Of a stretch of DNA of 64,000 bases, positions 42,611 to 52,446 are shown in pieces. The stretch comes from an uncultured Cytophagales bacterium (lineage in GTDB: Bacteria > Bacteroidota > Bacteroidia > Cytophagales > Thermonemataceae), in contig CALLAC010000005.1 in assembly GCA_938002655.1 (NCBI GenBank), positions 1 to 64,000 on the forward strand, read 5' to 3'. The notes under the pieces were generated by a model. It ran no database searches. It saw only the letters and a list, made by a program, of their open reading frames with translations, and had not been told where the DNA came from. Each line of letters starts with the position of its first letter. Positions within the stretch are counted from its first letter, which is position 1. Made by a program: the position numbers and the translations under genes.

Positions 42611-42721
42611 AACATTTTAAAAATTTTTAAAATGATTTTTATAAACTTGGAATGATTTTTGTAATTTTCTTGAAAACAAAGACTTATAGATGAAAATTAA
42701 ATGAACTAAACTATTTTCGTT

Positions 42722-45700
42722 ATGAAAAGGCTATTATTACTTTCAATTTTATCCTTCATTGTTCAGATGTCTTTTTCTCAAACAATTACAGTAGGTACAG
42801 TTAGCCCACTTACGCTTTGTGCAGGCGACCCTATTGTAGTACCCTACACACGAACAGGCACATTCAATCTTGATAATGTATTTACAGCCCAACTTTCTGA
42901 TGCTTCGGGAAGTTTTGCAAGTCCTGTGAATATAGGAACTCTTACTGGTACAGGCAATGGAACTATTGCCGCTACCATTCCTATGTCTACCCCTAATGGT
43001 ACCAATTACCGCATACGTGTTGTAAGTTCATCCCCCGCAGTAGTAAGTACCAATGTCAGTGCCGCTATTACCGTAACTACTACTACGGGTAGCCCCTCTG
43101 TTTTTGGTAATAACGAATGGATAGCATATGTATTTGAAGGTAATATATTTGGAACAGCTACTTACAGGGGCTTTTACACACATACGAGCCTAAATTTTAA
43201 TTCTACTTCTCGTTGGGGGGCAACAAGCACTCCTTCTAACGCAAATGGAACAGGGGGAAATCCTTATATGGGCTGTGTCGTTGGAGTAGATAACCATTCG
43301 GTTAGCTATAAGAGAACTAACTTTACGTGTGGGTATTATCAAGTGGATATTACTCATTCAGATTACTATGAAATGGTTGTTGATGGAGTAGTGGTGGCAA
43401 GCAATACAGGTAATGCCACTCGTAACAATCGTTGGCGTGGAATTTTGGGGGCAGGTTCGCAAGTAGAATTTAGATGGTATGATAACATAAATCCCAGTGT
43501 GAATAGTAGCCTTGCAGTAACATTTACAATGCTATCAGGAGACGCAATGATAGTAACACCTGTGCCACCTATTTGTGCAAATTCTTCTGCTACTATCAAT
43601 TTGGTAAATTCTGCTACTAACCAAACAGTTGACTTTCGGATACCTGCTCAGGCGAGTAATTATACATTTACTTGGTCGGGGCCTGCAGGTTTTACCACCA
43701 ACCCAACAGGTACAACCCTAACTACCGCACCCGGAGCCGTAGGAACTTACACCGTTACAGCTACGCATAGCTCGGGTTGCATAATTACAGGTAGTGTAAC
43801 TGTAACCTTAGCTCCACCGCCTTCGGTTACCATAACACCTTCTAATCCTACGATTTGTGCAGGAGAAAGTATAACCCTTACGGCTTCGGGTGCAGTGAGT
43901 TATGTTTGGTCTACAAGTGCAACTGCTCCTTCTATTACAGTTGCTCCTGTTTCTACGACAACCTACACTGTTACAGGAACAGATGGCTGTACAAGTAGCA
44001 GTGTAAGTGTGACAGTCAATGTTTTACCCAATCCTACCGACCCTAATACTTTTGGCAATGGATATTGGTTTGTAGCTTGCTATCAGGGTAATAATTTTCA
44101 GAGATATTTTGGGTATTATACAGAGAACAATTTAAGTTTTAATACCACAACTCGTTGGGCTCAAAACTCAACACCATCTACTGCAAATGCATCAACAGGA
44201 ATTCCCTACACTAGTCCTTTGAATTGTAATATAAATGTGGATAATCATTCTTATACATATCGCCGAACTAATTTTGACTGTGGCTACTATCGTATTAGAG
44301 TTTTACAAAATGACAATTACGCCTATCTGTATATCAATGGTAGTTTGGTTTGGCAGAGGCTATCAGCTAGTGATACAAATGTAACTGCATGGGAAGGATT
44401 TCTAGGGGCAGTTTCTACAGTAGAAATACGAGCAAGAGAATTTAGTGGGAACTCAAGACTTATTGTAGATGTAATAGAAATTTCCGCTACGCTTGCTCCT
44501 ATTACTTCGCCTTCGGCAGTTACGATTTGCCAAGGTTCATCAACCAATATAACTACCAACGGACAGCCAGTTCAGGCATTTTACAATACAGATGGCTCTT
44601 TTAATTCTTTCGGAACAAATTCCAATATCACTTGGACACAAGTTACGGGCAATCCTGGTGATTTTACAATAACTCCAACTGGTACAGGTGCTACCGTTAC
44701 GGCAAATGTAACTCCTACGCCCAATCCTGCTATTATACGAGCCACTTTTACAGATCCTTTCTCAGGATGTAGTATAAGCAGAGATGTTGCTATCACGGTA
44801 AATCCTTTGCCTTCTACGTCTGTTTCTGCCACCAATCTTACTATATGTTTGGGAGAAAGCACTACCCTTACGGCTTCGGGTGCAAATACTTACACGTGGT
44901 CGCCAGCGGCAGGTTTAAGTAGTACCACAGGACATATTGTTACGGCATCGCCTACGGTTACTACTACATATACGGTTTCAGGTAGCAATAATTGTGCAAC
45001 TATTGATGCTACCATTACTATCACGGTTATCAATCCTGGCCTTACAGGTTCAGAGTTTGGTACAGATGAATGGATTGCTCACTGCTATAATGGGTCTATT
45101 ATCACTAATCCGAGTAGTGTAGTGTATAGAGGCTATTATACAGAAAAAAGTATGAGTTTCAATTCACAAAGTCGTTGGCCACAAAACCAAAACCCTACAC
45201 TTGCTACCGCATTAGCCGATGGTTCTTTAGGCTATAATGGGTGTTCGGTAAATAATGACTATCACTCTATTGTCTGGAAACGTACGAATTTCCCTTGTGG
45301 GTTTTACAATATCAGCGTAGGAAGAGATAATCTATACGAACTTTGGATAAATGGAGTCTTAGTTGCAAGCAGTAATGTCATAGGTTTTACGGCTAATGTT
45401 TGGTCTGGCTTACTTACGAGCACTTCAACCGTAGAGTTTAGAGTACAAGAGAATACAGGTAGTTCTTACGGACAGCTTAGCATTGGCTTTGCCTTGGGTT
45501 CTGCTACTACAACTATCTGGACAGGTACTGTGAATAACGATTGGTTCAATCCTTTGAATTGGTGTCCCGTTGTACCTACGCAAGATATTGATGCTATTAT
45601 TCCTGGAGGAGCTATCACAAATTTCCCTATCATCAATGCCGCAGGGGCAGAAACTCGGAATTTACTCATTGCCACAGGAGCAACTTTGACTATCAACAGC

Positions 45701-47056
45701 GGTTTTGCCCTAAATATTCACGGCGATTATCAACAAGATGGTAACTTGGTGGCTAATACAAACACCATTGTTCGTATGCTTCATAATAGTACGCCTGCTT
45801 CAGCTACTATGCAGATTGCAGGAATGGGGACTTTCTTTAATTTAGAAATCAATAAATTGGCTCATCAGGTAACTTTGCTTTCTAGCGTGCAAGTAAGTAA
45901 TCAGCTCACTTTGGAGAATGGGGAGCTCAATCTCAACAACAACACCCTTTCTATTCAAAATCCTGCTCTTACTGCTATTGTAAGAAACAACAACGCTTAC
46001 ATTCGCAGTGAAACCAATGCCGCAACCAATAATAGTCGTATCTGTTGGAATACAGGTACTAATACAGGAGCATACATCTTTCCGTTTGGCGTTTCAGTTT
46101 CTGAATACATTCCTGTTACATTTAACAAATTGACAAACGCAAATACCACCATTTGTATTGCAACACGTGCCACAGGTCCCGATAACACTCCTTGGGCGGC
46201 AGGTGTAACGAGCATAACGGGGGTTTCAGGGGCTACAGCTATCAATGATGTAATTGATAGATGGTGGAATATCACTTCAAGTCTTAATCCTTTACCTTTG
46301 CCTGGTGCCAATGTAACTTTCCGTTATAGAGGTGTAGAAAACACACTTGCTCCTTCGCAAACCGATAATATCGCCGCACAGCATTGGAATGGCACAGATT
46401 GGGACGCTCCCTACCCCAACTCATCGCCAGCAGTAGTGGCAGGCATAGGTAGTGTAACAGCAGTAGGTTTACAAAATTTCTCTCCTTTCCTTCTTGTTAG
46501 AGAAATTCGTCCTTTGCCTGTTCGCTTGATAGATTTCACGGCTCAAGCCCAAAACTCTTTTGTTACTTTGCGTTGGCGTATTGCTCAAAAAGTAAATAAT
46601 GAAACGCATATCATCGAACGCTCTGCTGATGGTAGAACTTTCCAAGCCATTGGTATTATAAAACCTGAAAATGATGATAAATTTGAGTGGATTGATAAAA
46701 ATCCTCTGCAAGGTGTTTCTTACTATCGCCTGAAACGTACCAATACGCAAGGCGATGTAGAATATTCACAAATTCGAGCTGTAAATTTGATAAATTCGCT
46801 TAATGAAGGAATGTTTGTAATTCCGAACCCCAGCAACGGAGAGGCTGTTCTCATTACTCTACAAAGTATTCCTTTTGAAAATGGCAAGCTTACTATCACT
46901 GATGCCTTGGGAAGAGCAGTATTTGAAAAAACTATTCAAACAAACGAAATGGGCAGAGTTGATACACAACTGCACAATCTTTTGACTAAAGGCATATACG
47001 TTGCTCGAATTCAAACTGAAAGAAAAATCTATCAGCAAAAAGTTGTAATCAAATAA
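42722..47056 (+). CDS. Giant T9SS-secreted multidomain protein (three copies of an unnamed domain, Ig-like repeats, T9SS type A sorting domain)
   Basis: Signal peptide MKRLLLLSILSFIVQMSFSQ; C-terminus FVIPNPSNGEAVLITL...GKLTITDALGRAVFEKTI...GIYVARIQTERKIYQQKVVIK. Confidence 0.92.
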   Translation: MKRLLLLSILSFIVQMSFSQTITVGTVSPLTLCAGDPIVVPYTRTGTFNLDNVFTAQLSDASGSFASPVNIGTLTGTGNGTIAATIPMSTPNGTNYRIRVVSSSPAVVSTNVSAAITVTTTTGSPSVFGNNEWIAYVFEGNIFGTATYRGFYTHTSLNFNSTSRWGATSTPSNANGTGGNPYMGCVVGVDNHSVSYKRTNFTCGYYQVDITHSDYYEMVVDGVVVASNTGNATRNNRWRGILGAGSQVEFRWYDNINPSVNSSLAVTFTMLSGDAMIVTPVPPICANSSATINLVNSATNQTVDFRIPAQASNYTFTWSGPAGFTTNPTGTTLTTAPGAVGTYTVTATHSSGCIITGSVTVTLAPPPSVTITPSNPTICAGESITLTASGAVSYVWSTSATAPSITVAPVSTTTYTVTGTDGCTSSSVSVTVNVLPNPTDPNTFGNGYWFVACYQGNNFQRYFGYYTENNLSFNTTTRWAQNSTPSTANASTGIPYTSPLNCNINVDNHSYTYRRTNFDCGYYRIRVLQNDNYAYLYINGSLVWQRLSASDTNVTAWEGFLGAVSTVEIRAREFSGNSRLIVDVIEISATLAPITSPSAVTICQGSSTNITTNGQPVQAFYNTDGSFNSFGTNSNITWTQVTGNPGDFTITPTGTGATVTANVTPTPNPAIIRATFTDPFSGCSISRDVAITVNPLPSTSVSATNLTICLGESTTLTASGANTYTWSPAAGLSSTTGHIVTASPTVTTTYTVSGSNNCATIDATITITVINPGLTGSEFGTDEWIAHCYNGSIITNPSSVVYRGYYTEKSMSFNSQSRWPQNQNPTLATALADGSLGYNGCSVNNDYHSIVWKRTNFPCGFYNISVGRDNLYELWINGVLVASSNVIGFTANVWSGLLTSTSTVEFRVQENTGSSYGQLSIGFALGSATTTIWTGTVNNDWFNPLNWCPVVPTQDIDAIIPGGAITNFPIINAAGAETRNLLIATGATLTINSGFALNIHGDYQQDGNLVANTNTIVRMLHNSTPASATMQIAGMGTFFNLEINKLAHQVTLLSSVQVSNQLTLENGELNLNNNTLSIQNPALTAIVRNNNAYIRSETNAATNNSRICWNTGTNTGAYIFPFGVSVSEYIPVTFNKLTNANTTICIATRATGPDNTPWAAGVTSITGVSGATAINDVIDRWWNITSSLNPLPLPGANVTFRYRGVENTLAPSQTDNIAAQHWNGTDWDAPYPNSSPAVVAGIGSVTAVGLQNFSPFLLVREIRPLPVRLIDFTAQAQNSFVTLRWRIAQKVNNETHIIERSADGRTFQAIGIIKPENDDKFEWIDKNPLQGVSYYRLKRTNTQGDVEYSQIRAVNLINSLNEGMFVIPNPSNGEAVLITLQSIPFENGKLTITDALGRAVFEKTIQTNEMGRVDTQLHNLLTKGIYVARIQTERKIYQQKVVIK

Positions 47057-47076
47057 AAAGTTAAAATCGTAATGCT

Positions 47077-47110
47077 AAAAGCCCTCATCTAAAAATGCAG
47101 GGCTTTATTT
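47077..47110 (+). terminator. Terminator AAAAGCCCT...AGGGCTTTATTT
   Basis: Inverted repeat downstream of the giant T9SS gene. Confidence 0.65.
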
Positions 47111-47294
47111 GTTATGCATTAAAAAACCTCATAGATTTTTAGTGAATAGGCTTTTTCCAATAAATTAGAAAATCACATCGGGGCAATTAAATATTTCATC
47201 TGCCACTATAATAAACATATAGCATTACATATTTAACACTACCCAATTATCGAGTAGCAAATTTTGAATAGTTTAAAAAAATTTTACCTTTTTA

Positions 47295-47324
47295 TTTGAC
47301 AATCAAAATTTATTCGTATATTTG
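47295..47324 (+). promoter_or_regulatory. Bacteroidota-type promoter upstream of rpsH (TTTG-N18-TATATTTG)
   Basis: TTTG 47295-47298, TATATTTG 47317-47324; followed by palindrome CCTCAA-T-TTGAGG 47328-47340. Confidence 0.75.
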
Positions 47325-47366
47325 CGTCCTCAATTTGAGGGCATAATATATTTTAATGCAAGGAAT

Positions 47367-47771
47367 ATGGTAACAACAGACCCTATAGCCGATTATCTGA
47401 CCAGAATCAGGAATGCTATCAAAGCAAAACATAGAATTGTGGAAATCCCTGCTTCAAATATAAAGAAAGCAATCACCAAAGTGCTTTTTGAAAAGGGGTA
47501 TATTCAGAACTACAAATTTGAAGAAACGCCAAATCATCAGGGGCTCATTAAGATTGCTTTGAAGTATCATCCTGCTACCAAAGAATCTGCTATTACCAAA
47601 CTAGAGCGAGTGAGTTCGCCTGGTTTGCGTAAATACGTAGGCGTAGAAAATATGCCGAGAGTCCTGAACGGTCTGGGGATAGCTATCCTCTCTACTTCCA
47701 AAGGAGTAATGACCGATAAGGAGGCACGCACTTTGAATGTAGGTGGAGAAGTGTTGTGCTACGTTTATTAG
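47367..47771 (+). CDS. rpsH: 30S ribosomal protein S8
   Basis: [30 protein letters not shown]...[15 protein letters not shown]; start corrected to 47367. Confidence 0.97.
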   Translation: MVTTDPIADYLTRIRNAIKAKHRIVEIPASNIKKAITKVLFEKGYIQNYKFEETPNHQGLIKIALKYHPATKESAITKLERVSSPGLRKYVGVENMPRVLNGLGIAILSTSKGVMTDKEARTLNVGGEVLCYVY

Positions 47772-47794
47772 TATAACGTCAAAAATTCAGAAAA

Positions 47795-48349
47795 ATGTCA
47801 AGAATTGGAAAGAAACCCATTGCTCTACCTGCCAAAGTTAGTGTGAGTGTGAGCGGTAACGAGGTGAGTGTGAAAGGTCCCAAAGGCGAACTTCGCCAAA
47901 CCATTGACCCCGATATCAAGGTAGTAGTAGAAAACGGGGTTGTACGTGTAGAAAGACCTACCGACCAGAAACGCCACAAGGCACTTCATGGCTTGTATCG
48001 TGCCTTGATAAACAATATGGTAATAGGTGTTACAGAGGGCTACAAAGTACATTTGGAATTAGTTGGAGTAGGTTACAAAGCCAGTGTATCTGGCAATGTA
48101 CTGGAACTTGCCTTAGGGTATTCGCACCCTATATTTTTTGCTTTACCTCCTGAAATCAAGGCGAGTGCGGTTACAGAAAAAGGGAAAAACCCTACCATTA
48201 CTTTGGAATGTATAGATAAACAACTTATCGGGCACATTGCCGCAAAAATCCGCTCATTGCGTCCTGTGGAGCCTTACAAAGGTAAAGGTATTCGTTTCGT
48301 GGGCGAGGTAATCAGAAGAAAAGCAGGTAAAACAGCGTCTAAAAAATAA
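47795..48349 (+). CDS. rplF: 50S ribosomal protein L6
   Basis: MSRIGKKPIALPAKVSVSVSGNEVSVKGPKGEL...EPYKGKGIRF. Confidence 0.97.
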   Translation: MSRIGKKPIALPAKVSVSVSGNEVSVKGPKGELRQTIDPDIKVVVENGVVRVERPTDQKRHKALHGLYRALINNMVIGVTEGYKVHLELVGVGYKASVSGNVLELALGYSHPIFFALPPEIKASAVTEKGKNPTITLECIDKQLIGHIAAKIRSLRPVEPYKGKGIRFVGEVIRRKAGKTASKK

Positions 48350-48356
48350 TTGAGCT

Positions 48357-48704
48357 ATGGCAACGCAGAAAGATATTCGCAGAGAAAAAATCAAACGTAG
48401 AATTAGAGGTAGAGTGATGGGTACGCCTACTCGTCCTCGTTTGTCGGTATTTCGTTCTAATACGCGTATCTACGCCCAAATCATAGACGATACGCGTGGA
48501 GTTACGCTTGCAAGTGCCTCTTCTTTTGATTTGAATGCTACTAAACTCAATGTTGAAGTAGCAAAAGAAGTAGGGAAAAAACTTGCCGAAAAAGCTACTG
48601 CCCATGGTATCAAAACAGTAGTTTTTGATAGAAACGGTTATTTGTATCATGGTAAAGTCAAGGCCTTAGCTGATGGAGCAAGAGAAGGAGGTTTGCAATT
48701 TTAA
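48357..48704 (+). CDS. rplR: 50S ribosomal protein L18
   Basis: [31 protein letters not shown]...[27 protein letters not shown]. Confidence 0.97.
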   Translation: MATQKDIRREKIKRRIRGRVMGTPTRPRLSVFRSNTRIYAQIIDDTRGVTLASASSFDLNATKLNVEVAKEVGKKLAEKATAHGIKTVVFDRNGYLYHGKVKALADGAREGGLQF

Positions 48705-48716
48705 ACAATTGAATTT

Positions 48717-49229
48717 ATGAACAATAAAAAACATATCCGAGTTAGTGATGTAGAACTCAAAGAAAGAGTAGTAGCTATTCAGCGTGTTGCTAAGGTAGTA
48801 AAAGGAGGAAGGCGTTTCAGCTTTGCCGCTATTGTAGTAGTAGGCAATGGCGATGGCATTGTAGGTTACGGATTGGGCAAAGCCAATGAAGTGACAGATG
48901 CTATCACCAAAGGTGTCAACGATGCCAAAAAGAATTTGGTACAAGTACCTATCCTCAAACATACTATTCCTCATGAAGCATACGGAAAATTCTGTGGAGG
49001 CAAAGTATTCATAAAACCTGCGGCTCCTGGTACAGGTGTTATTGCTGGTGGTGCGATGCGTGCTGTGCTTGAAAGTGCAGGTGTGAAAGATGTTTTGGCG
49101 AAATCTAAAGGTTCATCAAACCCTCACAATGTAGTAAAAGCTACGATTGATGCTCTCTTAAAACTTCGTGCTCCGCATACAATTGCACAGATGAGAGGAG
49201 TAAGTTTGCAGAAAGTTTTTAACGGATAG
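48717..49229 (+). CDS. rpsE: 30S ribosomal protein S5
   Basis: [44 protein letters not shown]. Confidence 0.97.
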   Translation: MNNKKHIRVSDVELKERVVAIQRVAKVVKGGRRFSFAAIVVVGNGDGIVGYGLGKANEVTDAITKGVNDAKKNLVQVPILKHTIPHEAYGKFCGGKVFIKPAAPGTGVIAGGAMRAVLESAGVKDVLAKSKGSSNPHNVVKATIDALLKLRAPHTIAQMRGVSLQKVFNG

Positions 49230-49234
49230 AAGCA

Positions 49235-49414
49235 ATGACAAAGGTAAAAGTTACACAAGTACGTAGCCTAATTGGTCGTCCTGAAAGACAACACAAAATT
49301 ATGGCTTCTTTGGGGCTAGGAAGAATTGGCAAAAGCCGTGAGCATACCCTTACCCCACAAATTCAGGGCATGATAGAGAAAGTTAGCCACCTTGTGAAAG
49401 TGGAAAATCTATAA
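49235..49414 (+). CDS. rpmD: 50S ribosomal protein L30 (59 aa, below ORF-track cutoff)
   Basis: MTKVKVTQVRSLIGRPERQHKIMASLGLGRIGKSREHTLTPQIQGMIEKVSHLVKVENL*. Confidence 0.95.
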   Translation: MTKVKVTQVRSLIGRPERQHKIMASLGLGRIGKSREHTLTPQIQGMIEKVSHLVKVENL

Positions 49415-49422
49415 AATGGTTT

Positions 49423-49454
49423 AAGGTTTGAGTTTATGCCAAACTTCAAGCCTT
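49423..49454 (+). promoter_or_regulatory. Strong RNA hairpin in rpmD-rplO spacer, loop ATGCC
   Basis: AAGGTTTGA-GTTT-[ATGCC]-AAAC-t-TCAAGCCTT: 13 bp (one G-U), one bulged U, 5-nt loop; no T-tract. Confidence 0.7.
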
Positions 49455-49510
49455 TCAACAAGAAAAAGTATAGCGTTCAGCGAAAGCGAGTTAAAACTAA
49501 AAAACAATGA
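49436..49510 (+). CDS. Candidate 24-aa highly basic micro-ORF, stop overlaps rplO start (ATGA)
   Basis: MPNFKPFNKKKYSVQRKRVKTKKQ*; 10 of 24 residues are K/R. Confidence 0.35.
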   Translation: MPNFKPFNKKKYSVQRKRVKTKKQ

Positions 49511-49953
49511 AATTACACGAATTAAAACCTGCTGAAGGTTCAGTAAAAAACAGAAAAAGAATAGGACGCGGTCCTGGTTCAGGTAGAGGTGGAACTTCTA
49601 CACGTGGACACAAAGGGGCAAAGTCTCGCTCTGGTTACAAATCTAAAAGAGGTTTTGAAGGTGGGCAGATGCCTTTACAAAGACGTATCCCGAAATTTGG
49701 TTTCAAAAACCCCTTTAAAGTTAGCTACAAGCCTATCAATTTAGATACGCTTGCCGAACTTGCCGAGCAATTCGGTGTGCAGAGCATTGATGTTGCCTTC
49801 TTGCAACAACATGGCTTTGCAGGTAAAAAAGATTTGATAAAGGTTTTAGGAAGAGGTGAGTTGAAAGCCAAATTAGATGTTACTGCACACGCATTTTCCC
49901 AAACAGCCAAAGAAGCAATTGAAAAAATGGGCGGCGTTGCCACTACTATCTAA
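49507..49953 (+). CDS. rplO: 50S ribosomal protein L15
   Basis: MKLHELKPAEGSVKNRKRIGRGPGSGRGGTSTRGHKGAKSRSGYKSKRGFEGGQMPLQRRIPK. Confidence 0.97.
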   Translation: MKLHELKPAEGSVKNRKRIGRGPGSGRGGTSTRGHKGAKSRSGYKSKRGFEGGQMPLQRRIPKFGFKNPFKVSYKPINLDTLAELAEQFGVQSIDVAFLQQHGFAGKKDLIKVLGRGELKAKLDVTAHAFSQTAKEAIEKMGGVATTI

Positions 49954-49958
49954 CGGAT

Positions 49959-51302
49959 ATGAAAAAGTTTATTCAAACCATAAAAAACATTTTTGCCATT
50001 GAAGAGCTAAGAAAGCGTATTATCAATACGTTCGTCTTGCTGATTGTGTTTCGGGTAGGAGCTCACATTGTTTTGCCTGGTATAGACCCCGACAAGCTCG
50101 TCAAGCAAGCAGGTAATACCGCAAGAGGGTTTTTAGACATTTTCTTAGGGGGAGCTTTTCAAAATGTGGCTATTTTTGCTTTGGGAATAATGCCCTACAT
50201 ATCGGCTTCTATTGCAGTTCAATTGCTTTCGGTAGCCTTGCCAAGTTTTCAGAAAATGCAGAAAGAAGGCGAAAATGGCAGAAAGAAATTAAATCAACTG
50301 ACTAAGTACCTGACGATTGCATTTACTTTGGTTCAGTCTTATGCCTATTTACAAAATCCTGATATTTTTGTCGCTTTGAACCCTAACATTAGTCCTGCTT
50401 TCTTTACGCTTTATGCAATGGTTATTCTCACTGCTGGTACGATGTTTTGTATGTGGCTTGGCGATAAAATTACCGATAAGGGGATAGGTAACGGGGTTTC
50501 GATGCTCATAATGATAGGCATTGTTTCACGCTTTCCGCAAGCAATTTATTTGGAACTTACTGCACGTTTCGGAAGCAAAGCCGCACCGGGTAGTCCGTTC
50601 TTGCTTGTAATGGAATTTGTGCTATTATTTTTCATTGTGCTTTTAGTAGTGATGGTAACGCAGGCAGTACGCCGAATAACTATCCAGTATGCTAAGCAGG
50701 TTGTAGGTAATAAAGTATATGGTGGGCAAAGACAGTATCTGCCGCTTAAACTCAATACAGCAGGAGTAATGCCTATTATTTTTGCTCAATCCTTGATGTT
50801 TTTGCCTTCATTGCTTGCAGGTTTATTTTCAGAAAAAAGTCAGTTTGCACAAGCCATCGTAACGGTTTTTTCTAACCAATTCAGCTGGCAATACAACCTG
50901 ATTTTTGCAATTATGATTCTCTTATTCACCTATTTCTATACGGCTATTACTATCAATCCTAAACAGATAGCCGATGATATGAAAAGAAATGGTGGATTTA
51001 TACCTGGGGTAAAGCCTGGTGAGCCTACCGCTGAGTACATCGATAGCGTATTGTCAAAAATAACCTTACCTGGCTCGTTGTTTTTAGCATTTATTGCTAT
51101 TGTGCCTTCGGTGGTACGAGTAACAATGGGTACAGATTCTAATTTTGCAATGTTTTTCGGTGGAACTTCTCTTTTGATTATGGTGGGGGTAGTATTGGAT
51201 ACTTTACAGCAAATAGAGAGTTACTTGCTAATGAAGCATTACGAAGGTCTGATGCAATCGGGTAAAATTAGTGATATATCTACTTTGGCGGCAGTACAAT
51301 AA
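49959..51302 (+). CDS. secY: Preprotein translocase subunit SecY
   Basis: IPKFG-type downstream context, GIMPYISASIAVQLLSVALPSFQKMQKEGENGRKKLNQLTKYLT, 10 TM segments. Confidence 0.97.
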   Translation: MKKFIQTIKNIFAIEELRKRIINTFVLLIVFRVGAHIVLPGIDPDKLVKQAGNTARGFLDIFLGGAFQNVAIFALGIMPYISASIAVQLLSVALPSFQKMQKEGENGRKKLNQLTKYLTIAFTLVQSYAYLQNPDIFVALNPNISPAFFTLYAMVILTAGTMFCMWLGDKITDKGIGNGVSMLIMIGIVSRFPQAIYLELTARFGSKAAPGSPFLLVMEFVLLFFIVLLVVMVTQAVRRITIQYAKQVVGNKVYGGQRQYLPLKLNTAGVMPIIFAQSLMFLPSLLAGLFSEKSQFAQAIVTVFSNQFSWQYNLIFAIMILLFTYFYTAITINPKQIADDMKRNGGFIPGVKPGEPTAEYIDSVLSKITLPGSLFLAFIAIVPSVVRVTMGTDSNFAMFFGGTSLLIMVGVVLDTLQQIESYLLMKHYEGLMQSGKISDISTLAAVQ

Positions 51303-52120
51303 TGAAAGATGTAATTTTGAAAACCAACGCAGAAATAGAAATTATCAGAGCAAATGCTCAGATCTTAGGTAAAACCCACGCCGAAGTAGCTAAATGGATT
51401 GAACCTGGCGTGAAAACTGCAAAGCTCAATCAGATAGCGGAAGAATTTATCAGAGATAATAATGCCAAACCTTCATTCAAGGGCTATCAGCTGAAAGAAT
51501 CTCCGCCATATCCTGCGGCTTTGTGTATTTCGGTGAATGAACAAGTAGTACACGGAATACCTGGTGACTATGAACTACAAGAAGGCGATATAGTTTCTAT
51601 TGATTGTGGCGTATTCAAAGATGGTTTTCATAGCGATAGTGCTTACACATACGCAGTAGGCGAGGTGAAGCCCGAAGTACAAAAACTTTTAGACGTAACC
51701 AAAGCCGCTTTGTACAAAGGTATTGAGCAAGTGCGTTTTGGAGCAAGAGTAGGCGATATCAGCTACGCTATTCAGAAATATGTAGAAAGCTTTGGTTTTT
51801 CTGTAATCAGAGAACTGGCAGGGCACGGTGTTGGGAAAAATTTGCACGAAAAACCAGATGTACCCAATCATGGCAAACGTGGAAAAGGAATAATGCTTAG
51901 AAATGGGGTAGTAATTGCGATTGAACCCATGGTAAGCATGGGGAAAAAAGAAGTTGTACAAGAGCAAGATGCTTGGACAATCCGTACCGCAGATAGAACC
52001 CCTGCCGCACATTTCGAGCATACCGTAGCGGTAGTAAGTGGAAAAGCAACGATTCTGACTACTTTTGAATATATCGAAGAAGTTTTAGCAAAAAAATATG
52101 GCAAAGCAAGCGTCCATTGA
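51302..52120 (+). CDS. map: Type I methionyl aminopeptidase
   Basis: [66 protein letters not shown]. Confidence 0.97.
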   Translation: MKDVILKTNAEIEIIRANAQILGKTHAEVAKWIEPGVKTAKLNQIAEEFIRDNNAKPSFKGYQLKESPPYPAALCISVNEQVVHGIPGDYELQEGDIVSIDCGVFKDGFHSDSAYTYAVGEVKPEVQKLLDVTKAALYKGIEQVRFGARVGDISYAIQKYVESFGFSVIRELAGHGVGKNLHEKPDVPNHGKRGKGIMLRNGVVIAIEPMVSMGKKEVVQEQDAWTIRTADRTPAAHFEHTVAVVSGKATILTTFEYIEEVLAKKYGKASVH

Positions 52121-52316
52121 ACAAGACGGAATTATCACAGAAGCTCTTTCTAACGCAATGTTTAGAGTTGAGCTTCAAAACGGACACGAAATCATTGCTC
52201 ACATTTCGGGCAAAATGCGTATGAACTACATCAAAATTTTGCCTGGTGATAAGGTAAAAGTGGAAATGTCACCTTATGATTTAACCAAAGGCAGAATCGT
52301 TTATCGTTACAAATAA
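52098..52316 (+). CDS. infA: Translation initiation factor IF-1
   Basis: [72 protein letters not shown]. Confidence 0.97.
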   Translation: MAKQASIEQDGIITEALSNAMFRVELQNGHEIIAHISGKMRMNYIKILPGDKVKVEMSPYDLTKGRIVYRYK

Positions 52317-52327
52317 AGTTTACGGAT

Positions 52328-52444
52328 ATGAAAGTACGTGCTTCAGTAAAAAAACGCAGTGCAGACTGCAAGATAATCCGTAGAAAAGGAAAAATCTATG
52401 TGATTAACAAAAAAAATCCTAAATACAAACAAAGACAAGGTTAG
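52328..52444 (+). CDS. rpmJ: 50S ribosomal protein L36 (38 aa)
   Basis: [38 protein letters not shown]; below ORF-track length cutoff. Confidence 0.95.
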   Translation: MKVRASVKKRSADCKIIRRKGKIYVINKKNPKYKQRQG

Positions 52445-52446
52445 TT

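Noticed and set aside
52328-52444. rpmJ lacking the CxxC zinc motif as unusual
   Set aside because: From memory, Cys-poor (C-minus) L36 is the common Bacteroidota form, so not noteworthy.
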